Below, piece by piece: positions 22,447-33,500 of a stretch of 64,000 nucleotides of DNA. The notes under the pieces were generated by a model. It made no database searches and was not told the DNA's origin. It saw only the letters and a list, made by a program, of their open reading frames with translations. The position numbers were made by a program, and so were the translations under genes. Position 1 is the stretch's first letter. Every line of letters starts with the position of its first letter. The stretch is from Alligator mississippiensis (Eukaryota > Chordata > Crocodylia > Alligatoridae), in contig NC_081832.1 of the NCBI RefSeq assembly GCF_030867095.1, forward strand, positions 37,457,756-37,521,755, given 5' to 3'.

Positions 22447-23371
22447 GGCTAAAGGATCAGATAGTCCTGGCAGGCTAGGAAACCTACAGGTCATGTCCCC
22501 ATCCAGTGAAAGTAGACTGAGGGAACAGATGAGGCAGCCAAAACAGCTGGCCTTGTTTTAAGGCACTGGTTCTGCCATGTGCAGGTGGCAGGTTTTTGGA
22601 TGAAGTTTCAGCTATAATTTAGTGATGTTTAGCTTAGAAGTAGGAACAACATAGCTGGATGGTTGGGACTTCTTGGGAGAGTACTCATCACTCACTGACA
22701 TCTACATGTGACTCCTTGGCACAGCTCTACTGTGGTACTCAAGAAGTATTTCAGGGCAAGCAACTAAACACCCAGGCAGGCAGAGGAGATGCCAAGAAGA
22801 GGAACAGGAAGACCAGGTTTCCACATCCACACCTGCACTTCCTGATTTCAGCCTGAGGCTCAGGAAACCACCAGTCTCCTCCAGGGTATGGGGAATTGCA
22901 CACTGATCTAATTCTGTGCACTCAGCACAGAAGGCTCTTATGAACAGTCACTACCCTCAGCATTTCCCAAGCTGCTTTGCAGTCCTCAACCCCTGGGGTC
23001 TCGAGAGAAAGTGGGCACTGTGACCCTGGCTCTTCAAGTCTCTGTTACATCTCATTTTGTGGACAGATAGTTGAGGACTGACCAATGTCCAACATGCTCC
23101 AGGATGAGACCTGATGCTCATGCTCATGCTCTGCTCACTGGGGCAGCAGGTCAGGCACAAAGAGGATCCTATGCACTGCCTATTCAAAGGTCAGTCTGGT
23201 CCTTGGCATAGGTAAGGGCAGCCTCAGTGATAATTTTATTAAGTCTTGTCTCCACATGCATTGTTTAACAATGAGTGCGGAGCCTATCAGTTAGGTTTTG
23301 ATGATAGAGGCTGATTCCTTATGGTCTCAGTTACTTTTGTTGCACAAATAACCAATTGCTTAAATAATGAG
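22447..23371. other. Unassigned non-coding sequence
   Basis: No coding exon, RNA gene or classified repeat recognised. Confidence 0.5.
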
Positions 23372-24461
23372 TATAACCCTGGGTGCAACACTACATGCAC
23401 CCTCACCTGAAGAATGGGATCCTGGGGTACCCGGTAGGCAGTAGCCCTGCCCTGCCCCCTTGGGAAGCTGCTGCAGTGCCCCGAGTGGAGAGCCTTCCCT
23501 TACAATCAAGCACCCTTGCAGACAGTTCTCAAACTATTTACAAGATTTAATTATTTACATCATAACAAATAATCATTAAATAAGCACATGGATATACTGT
23601 CTAATAAACCCTCAAGAACTTATTTACACAGTCTCTCACTTGCACAAGGTGTACTGGGGATCCCGTGTGCTGTGCCCCTGGTGGGGTATCTCAGGGAGTG
23701 GGACTGTCTGTGTCCCTGCACGTGGTCCGTGGACACTCCCTGGCGCTGGTGTCCGTCTCCGTGCTCCTGGGGTCTCTGGGCAGCAAGCAACGGCTCCTCT
23801 GCAGTTCCTGCAAGACAGCCTTCCCCTGGCCTTTAACTCCCTTCCCTAGTTCTGCTGTGAGCAGTGTCTGGGCTGCAGGCTATAGCAACCCTCCGGCCCC
23901 ACACAGCCTCACAGCTCTGGCAAATGCAGCCCCTCCCTGGGCTTGGCCTGCCCCTGGGGCCTCTCACCCCTCAGGGAAACTAAGGCAGACTCCGGCAGTC
24001 TCCCCCTGGCTCTGCTGTGCTCACCCAGCCACACCGGCTGTAGTCAGGTCTCTCCAGACTTGGGTTCTCCACACCAGCAGTCCCTGCCTGCCCCTGCCGC
24101 TGCCACTTCTCCACTCTGCTCCTGCAGGCCTCTCTCAGGGGCTCTCCGAGGGACCACTGCGCTGAGACATTCAATCCAGTCTCCAGCCTGTCCCTCGGCC
24201 CCCCGCGGGAAAAACTGCTCCCCTTTTATCCAAGCCTCTCAGCCAATCCCAGCTCAGAGCCCTTCCCCGGCTTTTGCTAAGGGCTCTCTTTCAAAACTGT
24301 GCTGGGGTTACATCACCCCTCCCACTTCCAACAGGGCTGCTCCCAAACACCTTCACTTGCCCTCAGAGCCTACAGAGTCCCCTCTGGGACAAACTCTGTC
24401 TCTCTGCCAGGCAGCTCTTCCCATTCTGTTCAGCTGGGTCCAGTTTTTAAAGGCTGCTACA
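23372..24461 (-). mobile_element. Solo LTR, antisense, related to the one at 2337
   Basis: The 1,090-bp GC-rich segment has + strand ends TATAACCC (a mutated TGTAACCC, the same terminus as the LTR at 2337) and GGCTGCTACA, with a perfect 4-bp duplication TGAG at 23368-23371 and 24462-24465. On the minus strand, ATTGGC and GGATAAAAGGGG (around 24217-24250) are CCAAT and TATA equivalents, placed as in the 2337 LTR. Open frames of up to about 170 codons here are GC-content artefacts. Confidence 0.7.
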
Positions 24462-24475
24462 TGAGAGAGACCTTA

Positions 24476-25000
24476 TGAGGGGGATAAGGCAAGATGCCGT
24501 GTTTATTGATTATAATATTTAAAAGAGTGCTCATACATATACACACAATCACACTTACAATCACTCTGCAGATGTTACAGTTCACAAAGTCCATTGTTCA
24601 ATGGTGCACTCAGGTGGCCAACCTACTGAGCATGAGTGATCAGGAACGAGGCATACAGACACATCTGTGTTCCAGGGAAGTTGCAGAGTGTGTCCCACCT
24701 TCTTCCTTTAGGTCTCCCCTTTTATAGGAATTTCAAGTCTTTGTTCAAAACGTCAATATTTTTCCATCCTAGCATGAGGTCAGGCCTGTGCATCATTGTC
24801 CGAAATGTTGTTTCTTAATTACTGTTTACAGCATTCCTTCATTATCACCGGTGTAGGCAATGTCCATTACAAAGGGGTGCCTTTTAGCCCTGGGAGGTTG
24901 TGCAGATCTTGTTTTAATTTTATCTCGCCTACTCCTTTTTTTTTCTTTACCTGGTACAGACTGGTTCTTTGGCCTGATTCAGCATGATCCACCATTTGAT
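24476..25000 (-). mobile_element. Possible second LTR, antisense, abutting the previous one
   Basis: On the minus strand a TATAAAAGGGG box (rc of about 24715-24726) is followed about 215 bp later by AATAAAC (rc of 24501-24507), and the sequence ends CCCCTCA at 24476. This is a U3-R-short U5 arrangement. The U3 start and target duplication were not found, so the right boundary is arbitrary. Confidence 0.4.
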
Positions 25001-25574
25001 AACTTATTTACTGACACGTACTCACAGCTGACTCTGCTTATACCAGTTACTCTACATTCATTCACCCATACATCCAAATATAAAAAGAAAAGAATACAAA
25101 AAGAAATACTTATATATATATACCGGTATAGTAATAAAATATAAAGCTTGATTCTTAATAACAGCTTAAAAATAATTACATCATAACATAACATAAAATG
25201 ACTACTATGCCAAGCAACACAAAAGTTTAAAATGGAATCTTAGCCTTCTATTACATGATAATAAGGCCTAATTAAAACTAAATATTATCAGAACAAATGC
25301 AAATTAGCTTAAAGCAAATAAACAAATGCTGGTTCAACACTTTGTTTTTGTTACTATGGCTAAACATGTAGTCCACATCATCTCCCTGTTTGGCTCAGCA
25401 ATATGGAAGCAAACCATACAATTCTATCTTTAGACAAGGCTAACACAGAATTTCTATTACTTCATTTATGTATTTATGTATTTAAAGCAGCAACACAGTT
25501 GACTTCCTCATGCATTGAGGAATTTATGCCAGAGACCTTTAACCCTGTGAAAATCTCATACCAGTGATCTCAGG
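25001..25574. other. AT-rich unassigned stretch
   Basis: Contains a short (TA)n followed by the palindrome TATACCGGTATA near 25118-25130. No gene or repeat family recognised. Confidence 0.45.
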
Positions 25575-25582
25575 CATTAGCT

Positions 25583-27242
25583 CAGGGGTGGGCAAAATAT
25601 GGCCCATGGGCCAGATCCAGACCACGAGGCCATTCTATCCAGCCTCTGGGGCCCCTAAAAAATTTAGAAAATTAATATTTCTCTGCCCTTGGTTCCTGTC
25701 AAATTGATAGGAACCAAGGGCAGCGGGACCCAGGGGAAGCTCCGGTGGACTCCCACAACAGCAGGGCTCGCCTGGTCCTGCCCGCACCAGCTGGAAGTCC
25801 CAGGACTTCTGGCCTGGGACCGGCTGCCCCATGCCAGAACCTCAGGTAAGGGGGAAGGGCAGGGAAGGAGCCCCGGGGAAAAGCAGCCCAGGGAAAAGCT
25901 GAGTGCGGGGGAGGGAAAGCGGCCCCTTGCCCATCCTGTGGCCGGCGCCCCACGCTGCAGCCGCTCGCAGCCCACCTGGGCTGCCTATGCCTGCTCTGGA
26001 CAGCCCCACGCAGGCTGCGAGCGGCTGCAGCAGGGAGCGTCAGCCGCAGGGCAGGGGAGGGGCTGCTTTCCCCGCCCTGCTCTCAGATGGTCCCCAGGCT
26101 TCTTCCCTACTCCTTCCTAGCACAGAGGAAAGTGGACCTTCCCCACCCCATGGCTGGCACTCCCTGCTGCACCTGCAGCCCGCAAAGGGCTGTCCGGAGC
26201 AAGCATAGGCGGCCCCAGGTGGGCTGCAAGTGGCTGCAGCACAGGGCGCCAGGCACGAGGTGGGTGAGGGGGCGCTTTTACCCCCCGCGCTCAGCACCAC
26301 CTTGTAACCTAACCCTACTACCAGCCCGGGCCCTGCGCCGGCTCCGGGCTCACCCGTTGGGGTTACATATGTTGACAGCAGCTGCGGCCCCCCCCCCCGC
26401 TTGCCATGCCGGGCACTGTTTGCCACCAACGCCTCTGTGCTGCCCAATGCATGAGCTCCGGGCAGACAGCAGCAGCCAACACTGCCCGGCATGGCATGTG
26501 GTGGGGGCTGCAGCTGCTGCTGCTACGCGCAGTCCCGATGGGCAAACCCAGAACCAGGGCAGAACCCAGGCTGGCAACAGGGCCAGGTTACAAGCTGGTG
26601 CTAAGTGTGGGGAAAAGTGGCCCCTCACTTGCCCAGTGGCCAATGCCCCATGCTGCAGCTGCTTGCAGCCCACATGGGGCTGCCTGTGCCTGCTCAGGAT
26701 AGCTCCGCATGGGCACCTGCAGCAAGGAGCGCCAACCACAGGGTGGGTGAGGGGCCACTTTTCCCCATGCTCAGCACCAGCTTCTTCCCTGCCAGCAAGC
26801 AGGGGGCTGGGGCTGTGCACTGCCCCCTGCCTGTACCCCCAGTGGCTTGGGAGTCACTGGGAGTGAGTGGGTGGGGAGCCTGCACCTGTGCCTCAGGGCC
26901 ATTGCCAGCGGGGCCCAGAGCAGGGCGGCAGGAGCGCAGTGTCCCAGCTGGCAGGGGCTCTATGGAGCCAGGCCAGCTCTCCCCTCTCCCTGCTGGTGCA
27001 GCCCAGCCTGGCTCCACAGACCCCTGCCAGCCTGTGCCCTGCTTTGGGCCCCACTGGTGCTATCCCTGGGATATGGGACCAATGTCCCAATGTCTTGGGA
27101 CCAAAGACATTGGGACATTGGTCCCAAGATGGTGACCAGGGGGCGGGGCACCTGTCAAGGGGCAGGGCTACTCATGCAGCCCCCTGATAGCTTGCCAAAA
27201 CTGGGTAAGCGGCCCTCCACCTGAAATAATTGCCCACCCCTG
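25583..27242 (+). mobile_element. Non-autonomous, internally palindromic hAT element, 1.66 kb
   Basis: Ends are CAGGGGTGGGCAAAATATGG and, inverted, CAGGGGTGGGCAATTATTTC. The flanking 8-bp duplication is CATTAGCT (25575-25582) and CATTAGCC (27243-27250). A hairpin lies near the left end (arms 25683-25697 and 25709-25723) and another near the right end (perfect 22-bp arms 27075-27096 and 27104-27125). The GC-rich core has inverted and direct repeats, for example 26403-26420 against 26479-26496, and three copies of a GCAGCCCAC-GGGGCTGCC-type block at about 25960, 26165 and 26650. Long frames on both strands arise from this structure. No transposase. A related copy lies inverted at 57273-60612. 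Confidence 0.8.
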
Positions 27243-27409
27243 CATTAGCCTCATTCCTCAAGCAAAAGAGTGGCTACACAAGCAGATTCTGCGGGTCTTG
27301 ATGCCATCCTTAGAAGCTAGTGGCCAGACAGCCTTTGAGTAGCACTTGGTCCTGGTGAGGGCTTGCCTGGTGAGTTATGTTTCTTCAAGGGTTTAGGCTC
27401 CATGTGCTG

Positions 27410-27545
27410 CCCTTTCTCTTCCAAGCCACTGAGCATCCTCTAGCCAGTCCTCTGGAAGGGCTTCCCCCTTGGTCTTGCAGAGGTTGTGCAGAATGGAGGC
27501 TGAGACAATCATCCGGGACAGGTATCACTTGGTGGTAGCTAGGCA
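27410..27545 (-). pseudogene. PIF/Harbinger transposase C-terminal fragment, antisense
   Basis: Minus-strand translation gives RMIVSASILHNLCKTKGEA followed by LPEDWLEDAQWL, matching the conserved C-terminal helix of Harbinger DDE transposases (LHNIC block). It is short and lacks the catalytic residues. Sequence to its right (27600-28180) may be the rest of the same decayed element but is not recognisable. Confidence 0.5.
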
Positions 27546-28637
27546 CACCCCCAGTGTAAGATATGTGAATGTGCTGTATGTGCACATGAGAATCTAAAAT
27601 TTCTTTTTGTTGAATCTGTTAATGACAATGAATTAATAGCTGTACTTTATGTTCTCAATATATTCCATGCTTGCCAGCCTGGCAGCACTGTTTCCCATGC
27701 TTGTGGTTGGAGTTCAGAAGAATCTGCTCTAACTGTGAGTACTTGAAATTTGCTGGGATCACAATGGTTATATATATATTGAAAAAATTAGAGCTCATGA
27801 TAGTATCCTGGAAGACTGTCCCATGTATACAGAACAGCAGGAGCAATAGTTGGAAGTAAATGAGATTCCCCATGGAAACATGTAGCTGTGCTACTGAGTT
27901 TGATGGTAAGAAAAAAATCACTGTATTCTCCATGTCTTCTGTGCTCACCCCCTCATCTGTTCCCTGATCCCAGTGATATGGGAGGCAGGGGGGATTATGT
28001 TGGCAATTAGTCTTGTGTTCCATGTCAAATCAGAGCACTTTATGAAATTGACCCTAAGCTCTGCATCTTCAGAAAGATGACCCTGATCTGAGCAATGGCA
28101 TTCTGTTCAGAGGCATAAATGGCCTCCATGCCGTCCTTCCTCTCCGTTCCTGCTCTGCCTCTGGCTCTGGATGCTTCAGCATGCAGGAGCAGTGGCGGTG
28201 CAGGAGTGTGTCACAGAGTTTAGGGCGCTCTGGAGATTGTACTTCCGTAGAGCAGCAGTGGATTTTACTGTTGCCAGGAGGTGGATTTCACTCCATTTTT
28301 TGCTGCAGTTGCTCATGTCAAGTAGATTAAAAAAAACCCAACAAAACAAAAAAAACCCTCCTGATTTTGGCATAAAAAATGTGGCATGTAATCCCCCTGA
28401 GCCTCAGCGGACTCTACTGCTGCTCTAGAAAACAAAAATACCTTTTTCATGACATGTTGTAAATCACGTGCTAGGCAGGTAATGTGACCCTGGAGTGGTG
28501 GAGTTGCAGACATGAGTCTTGGAGGATCTGTGGGGCTGGAAAGCCCGGAGGGAATGGAGCCACTATGGGAGATGGAAAGCAGAAGACTGTGGGATGCTGA
28601 AAGATTTGTGCTTTGTGGAGAATGCAGATATAATATG
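27546..28637. other. Unassigned; possible decayed Harbinger remainder
   Basis: No convincing exon. A minus-strand frame near 27960-28180 includes MEAIYASEQNAIAQIRVIF but cannot be assigned to a family. Confidence 0.35.
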
Positions 28638-28740
28638 AGACAAGGTTCCTTGGGTGAATCTGATATCTTTTATTAGACCAACCCAAATAGTTGGAGAATA
28701 GTTATTAAACAAGCTTTCGGGTTCAAAAACCCTTCGTCCT
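28638..28740 (-). mobile_element. Penelope-like element 3' tail fragment
   Basis: Carries the family string GATATCTTTTATTAGACCAAC followed by AAGCTTTCGGGTTC and AACCCTTCGTC. This is the reverse complement of the tail that directly follows the GIY-YIG reading frame at 39690-40195, so the fragment lies antisense. Confidence 0.6.
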
Positions 28741-29371
28741 ATATAATATGAAGCACTTCAAAGTTAGTGTTTTCTTGGGGTCATTTTTGAAGTGGAATAG
28801 CCTGTTATGAAGTGTTTCATTGGCTGAATACATCTGTACCCTCATTTGCTGGAGCACTTTAAACACACTTAGAGGTCGTCAAATGTTATATCTATCCCAT
28901 ACCCTGCAGAGGCACAGTAGGGCAGCTCTGGGCCATGCACATGGTGCTGATTGTGGTAGCTCATTTGGCTACTGGGGCCGTCCCTTGGGGGCAGGGCCAT
29001 GACAAATCGGGGCAACCACCCCAGGTCCTGTAGAGCCGGGCAGAGCAGTGCAGCAACTCAGCGCTGCTGCCAGCTTCATGTCCAGCTGCTTAGCATCCCC
29101 TGCTCCCCACTGCCATATCCACCACTGGCTTCCTTGCATCCAGCGGCAGGGCCCTGCACAGGCCAATTTGCCCCAGGTCCTGTGCTCTGTTCGGGTCCTG
29201 TGCTCTGTTGGCTACCATTGTGATCAACCTATTTTTCTGCCCCTCCCCACCCCCCGTTATGCTATTGATATCGTGGGGCCGGGGGGGCACTATCTGGTAC
29301 TGAACACAGGGAAAATGGCAAACTGTATTTTGTGTTGGCATGGTGTTAATTGGTAGGTAGCTGTGATTATT
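28741..29371. other. Unassigned sequence, locally GC-rich
   Basis: Contains a doubled CCCCAGGTCCTG motif (about 29020 and 29173) suggesting an unclassified repeat. No gene supported. Confidence 0.4.
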
Positions 29372-29785
29372 AGGGAATCAGGTTGGTCAGGCTTGCTCTT
29401 GGTGAATCCATGCTAACTGCTCCAACTCACTGCCTTCCCTGAATCCTCTTTCTTAAAGATGAGTACTATATTTGCCCTTTTCCAATCCTGTGGGACCTCC
29501 CCCCAGTTGCCACAAGTTCTCAAAAATAATGGCCCGCAGCTCTGAAGTCACATCATCCAGCTCCCTCCATACCTTAGGGTGCATTGCATCTCACCCCCTG
29601 GACTTGTACACATCCAGCTTTTCTAAATACTCTCTAACCTGTTCTTTTGCCACAGTCAGCTGTACACCTCCCCAAACGGTGTGCCGGGTACAGTAGTCTG
29701 GTAGCTGACCTTTCTTATGAAGAAAGAGGCAAAAAAAAAAAAAAAAAAAAAAAGCCTTTTCCACATCTTCTGTCACTAGGAACAC
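29372..29785 (-). pseudogene. CR1 LINE, linker/RT-proximal part, antisense
   Basis: The reverse complement carries typical CR1 ORF2 signals: DVEKAFFFF…CLFLHKKG, the AKEQVREYLEKLDVYKSRG segment, and further left a diverged DWKRANIV and fingers region. A 20+ base poly(A) run at 29730-29752 lies inside. Probably continuous with the CR1 at 30176-32700, separated by the insertion at 29786-30175. Confidence 0.7.
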
Positions 29786-30175
29786 AGACAGAAGTGACAG
29801 CTTTCACCTGATCTGGCCACAGAAAGCAGTTTATAGCCATGATCAAACGTAAGTGCACAGCTGCTAACAGCTTTAAAAAAAATGGCCTATCAAGTGAAAA
29901 TCTGACCCCTCATTGCATGAGGGGTCAGATGAAGCCATTTCAAAGCAGAACATCTTCTGTAACTTCCATCTGCACTGCCTGCCGGCCTCGAGCTTTTTTC
30001 AGAATGGGAGGGAGGAAAGGGAGGTAGGAGTTCAGTCTGGGGGTTTTTCAGCCCATGCCGGAGGGTGGGGTGGGTGTATTGTAGCTCTCCTTTCTCCCCT
30101 GAGGTGGAAGGCTCCAGTTCACCCACCCCACCCTCCAGCACTGGCTGGGGAACCCCTAGAATGAGTTGCCTTCCC
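29786..30175. mobile_element. Unclassified palindromic insertion in CR1
   Basis: Interrupts CR1 homology. Contains the palindrome CTGACCCCTCAT-TGC-ATGAGGGGTCAG (29905-29931) and inverted arms around 30052-30076 and 30118-30142 (GGAGGGTGGGGTGGGTG and its complement). Ends and target duplication were not resolved, so superfamily is unknown. Confidence 0.4.
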
Positions 30176-32700
30176 ATTCAGTAAGGGACCCATTCTTTCC
30201 CTGATCTTCTTCTTGTTATTGACATACTTGTAGAAGCCCTTCATGTCCCTTGCTAGCTGCAACTCCAATTGAGCTTTGGCTTTCCTGGGTATTTATACAC
30301 GTGTTCTAGGAGGCAATGGCAGGGGTGCGATTTAGAGTGTCTCTCTAATTAAAGTGCCTGGTGCATCACATGCATCAGTGTGCCTGCTCTGAAAAATGGT
30401 GCCGGGGCAATTTAAGCACCCCCACTAGCATTTTTCAGCATGGGGATGCTGATACACATGACACTGGAGTCTGCTGGAGTGCAGTAATTTCCACGCTCCA
30501 GCAGACTTGATTAATCGAGTCTGCTCCCATGCATAGCAATTACAGCACATCAGAGCAGCTTCAATGTACATGTATAGGTGCCCCCTGATTTCATCCCTGC
30601 ATGCCCAAGTTTCTACTTCTTGTAAGCTTCCTTTTCATGTTTTAGTTCATTGAAGAGCTCCCTGCTAAACCAAGCTGGTCTTCTGCCATATTTGCTAATC
30701 TTCCTGAGCATCGGGATAGTTTGTTCCTGAGACCTCAGTAAGGTTTTATTAAGGTACAACCAGCAATCCTGGACTGTGTCCCCCTGAGACTGGCCTCCCA
30801 GGGGATGCTGCTCATCAGTTCCCTGGGGGAATCAAAATCTGCTTTTCTGAAGTCCAGGGTCCTTACTTTGCTGCTCTCCTTTCCTCAGGATCCTGAACAC
30901 AATCATTTTATGGTTGCTGCTGCCTAAGCTGCCATTCACTTCTGTGTTCCCCTCCAATTCTTCCCTGTTTGTGAGCACCCAGTCAAAAAGAACATGGCCC
31001 ATAGTTGCCTTCTCCAACATTTTATCAGGAAGTTGTCCGGAACAGGTCTCCAAAAACTTCTTGGATTGTCTGTGCACTACTGTATCGCTCTCCAGCATAT
31101 GTCAGGGTGACTGAAGTCTCCCATGAAAACCAGGGCTGGCGATCTGGAAAATTCTGGTAGCTGTTTGAAGAAAGCCTAACTACCTCACCCTCCTGGTCTG
31201 AGGATCTGTTATTAGACGCTCACCATGACAATGCCCTCGTTGCTCTCCCCTCTGACTCTAACCCAAAGACTTTCAATAGGCCTATTTCCAGTTTCATACT
31301 GGATCTCTGAGCAATCATATGTAAAGAGCAACTCCTCCTCCTTCTCCTCTCCCCTGCCTGTCCTTCCTGAACAGTTTATACCCATCCATGACAGTGCTCC
31401 AGTCATGTGAGCTCCCACCAAATCTCCGTTACTCCAGTCCCATCATAGATTCATGACCATGCAAGGACTTCTGGTTCTTTCTGCTTGTTTCCCAGACTCT
31501 GTGCATTTGTGTACAGACACCTGAGGTAACAAGCCAATTGCCCTACCTTCTTAGTAAGAAGGAGAAGGTCTCCCCTGTTGCACACTCTTGCTTGTGCTTC
31601 CTTTAGATTACCTGCTTCTTGACTTATATCAGGTCTTTGGTCTCCATCATAAAGCTTTTCTCACTAGGTCAGCAAACCAGTTTGCAAAAGTTTGCTTTTC
31701 TCTCTCTTCATCAGATGGATTCCGTTTCTTCCTAGCAATCCTTCTTCTTAGAACAACAGCCCATGGTCAAAGAAACCAAAGTTCTACTAGCAACATCATA
31801 TGCACAGCATTGATCTGCAGGATGCATCCATTCCTGTCTGGGCCCTTCCCCTTGACCAGAAGGATCAAGGAGAATGCCACCTAAGCCCCTGTCCCACCCT
31901 TGTACCCAGAGCCCTCTAGTCACTTTTGATCTGCTCAGGGTCCCTCCTGGCAGTATCCTTGATGTGCACATGGGTGAACAGCATGGAGTAGTAGTCAGAG
32001 GGCCAGATGAATATTGATAATCCTTCCATGACATCTTGGATCCAGGCTCTGGGCAAGCAGCAGACCTCTCAAGACAACAGGTCAGGCCAGCAGATGGATG
32101 CCTCCATCCCCCACAGAAAGGAGTCACCAGCCACACTACCTATCACTTCCTCTTGGTGGCAGTAGTCTCCAGCCTTTCAACTTTGGGGAGGCCTGGCCTG
32201 TCCTCTTCAGTGCTCCTACTCCTCTATTGCTAGGTCTCTATATCTATTCTCCAGCCAAATCACTGCAGATGGGGATGAAGACCTTTGCTTGTTAACCAGA
32301 GGTCACAAGCTTCCAGCTTCTACTTTCCAACTTCCCATGTTTTCTTCCTTCTCCATTCCTGCCTCTGACAGTCCTTTCTCTGCTGTTGTTGAGGTCTCCT
32401 TCAGCATCAAATAAATGAAGTCCTCATGGCAGAGGATACTTTGGAGCCTTGCCACCTCCTTCTGTAGCCCTCTTGCCTTTTCCCTGAAGGACACTACTAG
32501 GAGGCATGGTATACATCGTGGGCACTCCCCCACCTGGCTGTCAGTGGAAGGAACTTACAGTCCTCAGTCTTTAGCGCACCAAACCAGGACATGGGTGGAA
32601 GCCTCAACGGTGAGTGGTCCTGCCTGAAAAGACACCCCAAAAGTGCAAGCAGAGGAAGAGCTAGCAGTGGCAGTGGCTCTGGCACTGTGACTTCCTTCAG
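30176..32700 (-). pseudogene. CR1 LINE 5' portion (ORF1 and endonuclease), antisense
   Basis: Reading leftward: a coiled-coil-like ORF1 segment (REKARGLQKEVARLQSILCH, 32303-32533), remnants of the CR1 ORF1 esterase-like domain over 31732-32136 (DYQYSS…, followed in shifted frames by the residues after the GTND block), endonuclease remnants over 30610-31440 (30832-31098 reads like the late endonuclease), and the linker at 30190-30290 encoding DMKGFYKYVNNKKKIRE-type sequence. Frames are broken many times. Most CR1 copies lose this 5' half, so the piece is unusual. A Harbinger MITE sits at 30287-30583. Confidence 0.7.
30287..30583. mobile_element. PIF/Harbinger-type MITE, 297 bp, inside CR1
   Basis: Termini GGGTATTTATACACGTG and, inverted, GGGCACCTATACATGTA. 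A 3-bp duplication CCT flanks it (30284-30286 and 30584-30586), and CR1 sequence is continuous when it is removed. A near-perfect 26-bp palindrome (AGCAGACTTGATT and its partner, 30500-30525) matches that of the MITE at 56541-56880. A 3-bp duplication points to PIF/Harbinger, although the usual TWA preference is not met. Confidence 0.65.
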
Positions 32701-33500
32701 CCATCTCTTCGGTTCTCTTTAAAATGATTCCTACCTCTTCCTGCCCCTCTCGCCAAACAGAACTTCCCTAGCAAACTCCCCTGTAAGCTGATCTGTTTGC
32801 TGCTCCTTGGTCCTGAAAGGTTCCCTTTTCCCTGCTAACCTGCTTCCTCTCACCAAGGTTAGAGTGAAGGAAGGTGAGAGAAAGTTTCAGGGCAAACTCC
32901 CTAGTGAACTCTCTATTCACTCTGATCTCTAGTTAAAAAAGGGACTTAAGTATTGACCTAATTGCTGAGTTTTAACTACTTATGTTAAGTAGTTAGGCTA
33001 GTCACTCTTAATTAAAGAAATAATTTACCTTACAGGCATCCATTCAAAGAGGTGGAGGGCAAACTGACCTATTCTGTCTCCCTGTTCACTCACTCAATCC
33101 CTGATCACTCTGGGAGCTGTCTTTTATGCTCACCTGGGCCTGGATTGGCTTAACCCCCTTGATTGTTGCCTGTGCCTTTTGTCAGATTCAGGCAACAATC
33201 ACTTAGCTAACACCACTCTCAGCTGCTCAGAAAATGCACCTAAGTCCACAGCCAACCAAACGCTCACCAAGCCAAACACATAGACAGCCCTGGATCACTT
33301 ATTTTCCAGGAGCAGGATCTGATGCTTAATGCCTGGCTCCTCTTCTTCCTCTTGCTCCCAGCAAACAGTTTACAAACCGCCTTGTTTGCTGTCCCTGTTT
33401 ACTCGCTCACTGAATCTGATCTCTATCAGCCATGGTCTGCTGACCAGGGTTAATGTGAAGCAGAAGATGTTTAGGGCACCTTTTCTAGCCCCTTCCTCAC
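32701..33500 (-). other. Possible CR1 5' UTR, antisense
   Basis: Directly upstream (in minus sense) of the CR1 ORF1 remnants. Repeated motifs around GCAAACT…CTGTCTCCCTGTTCACTC occur three times (about 32770, 33060 and 33365), as expected of tandem promoter-like units in a LINE 5' UTR. No distinct family match was recalled. Confidence 0.35.

Noticed and set aside
23640-24464. Overlapping 166-173-codon frames resembling a GC-rich first exon or CpG island
   Set aside because: The TGAG duplication, LTR termini and reverse-strand TATA/CCAAT layout explain the region as a solo LTR.
26087-26866. 259-codon open frame and its antisense partners
   Set aside because: Lies wholly within the palindromic hAT element; composition and mirrored frames explain it.
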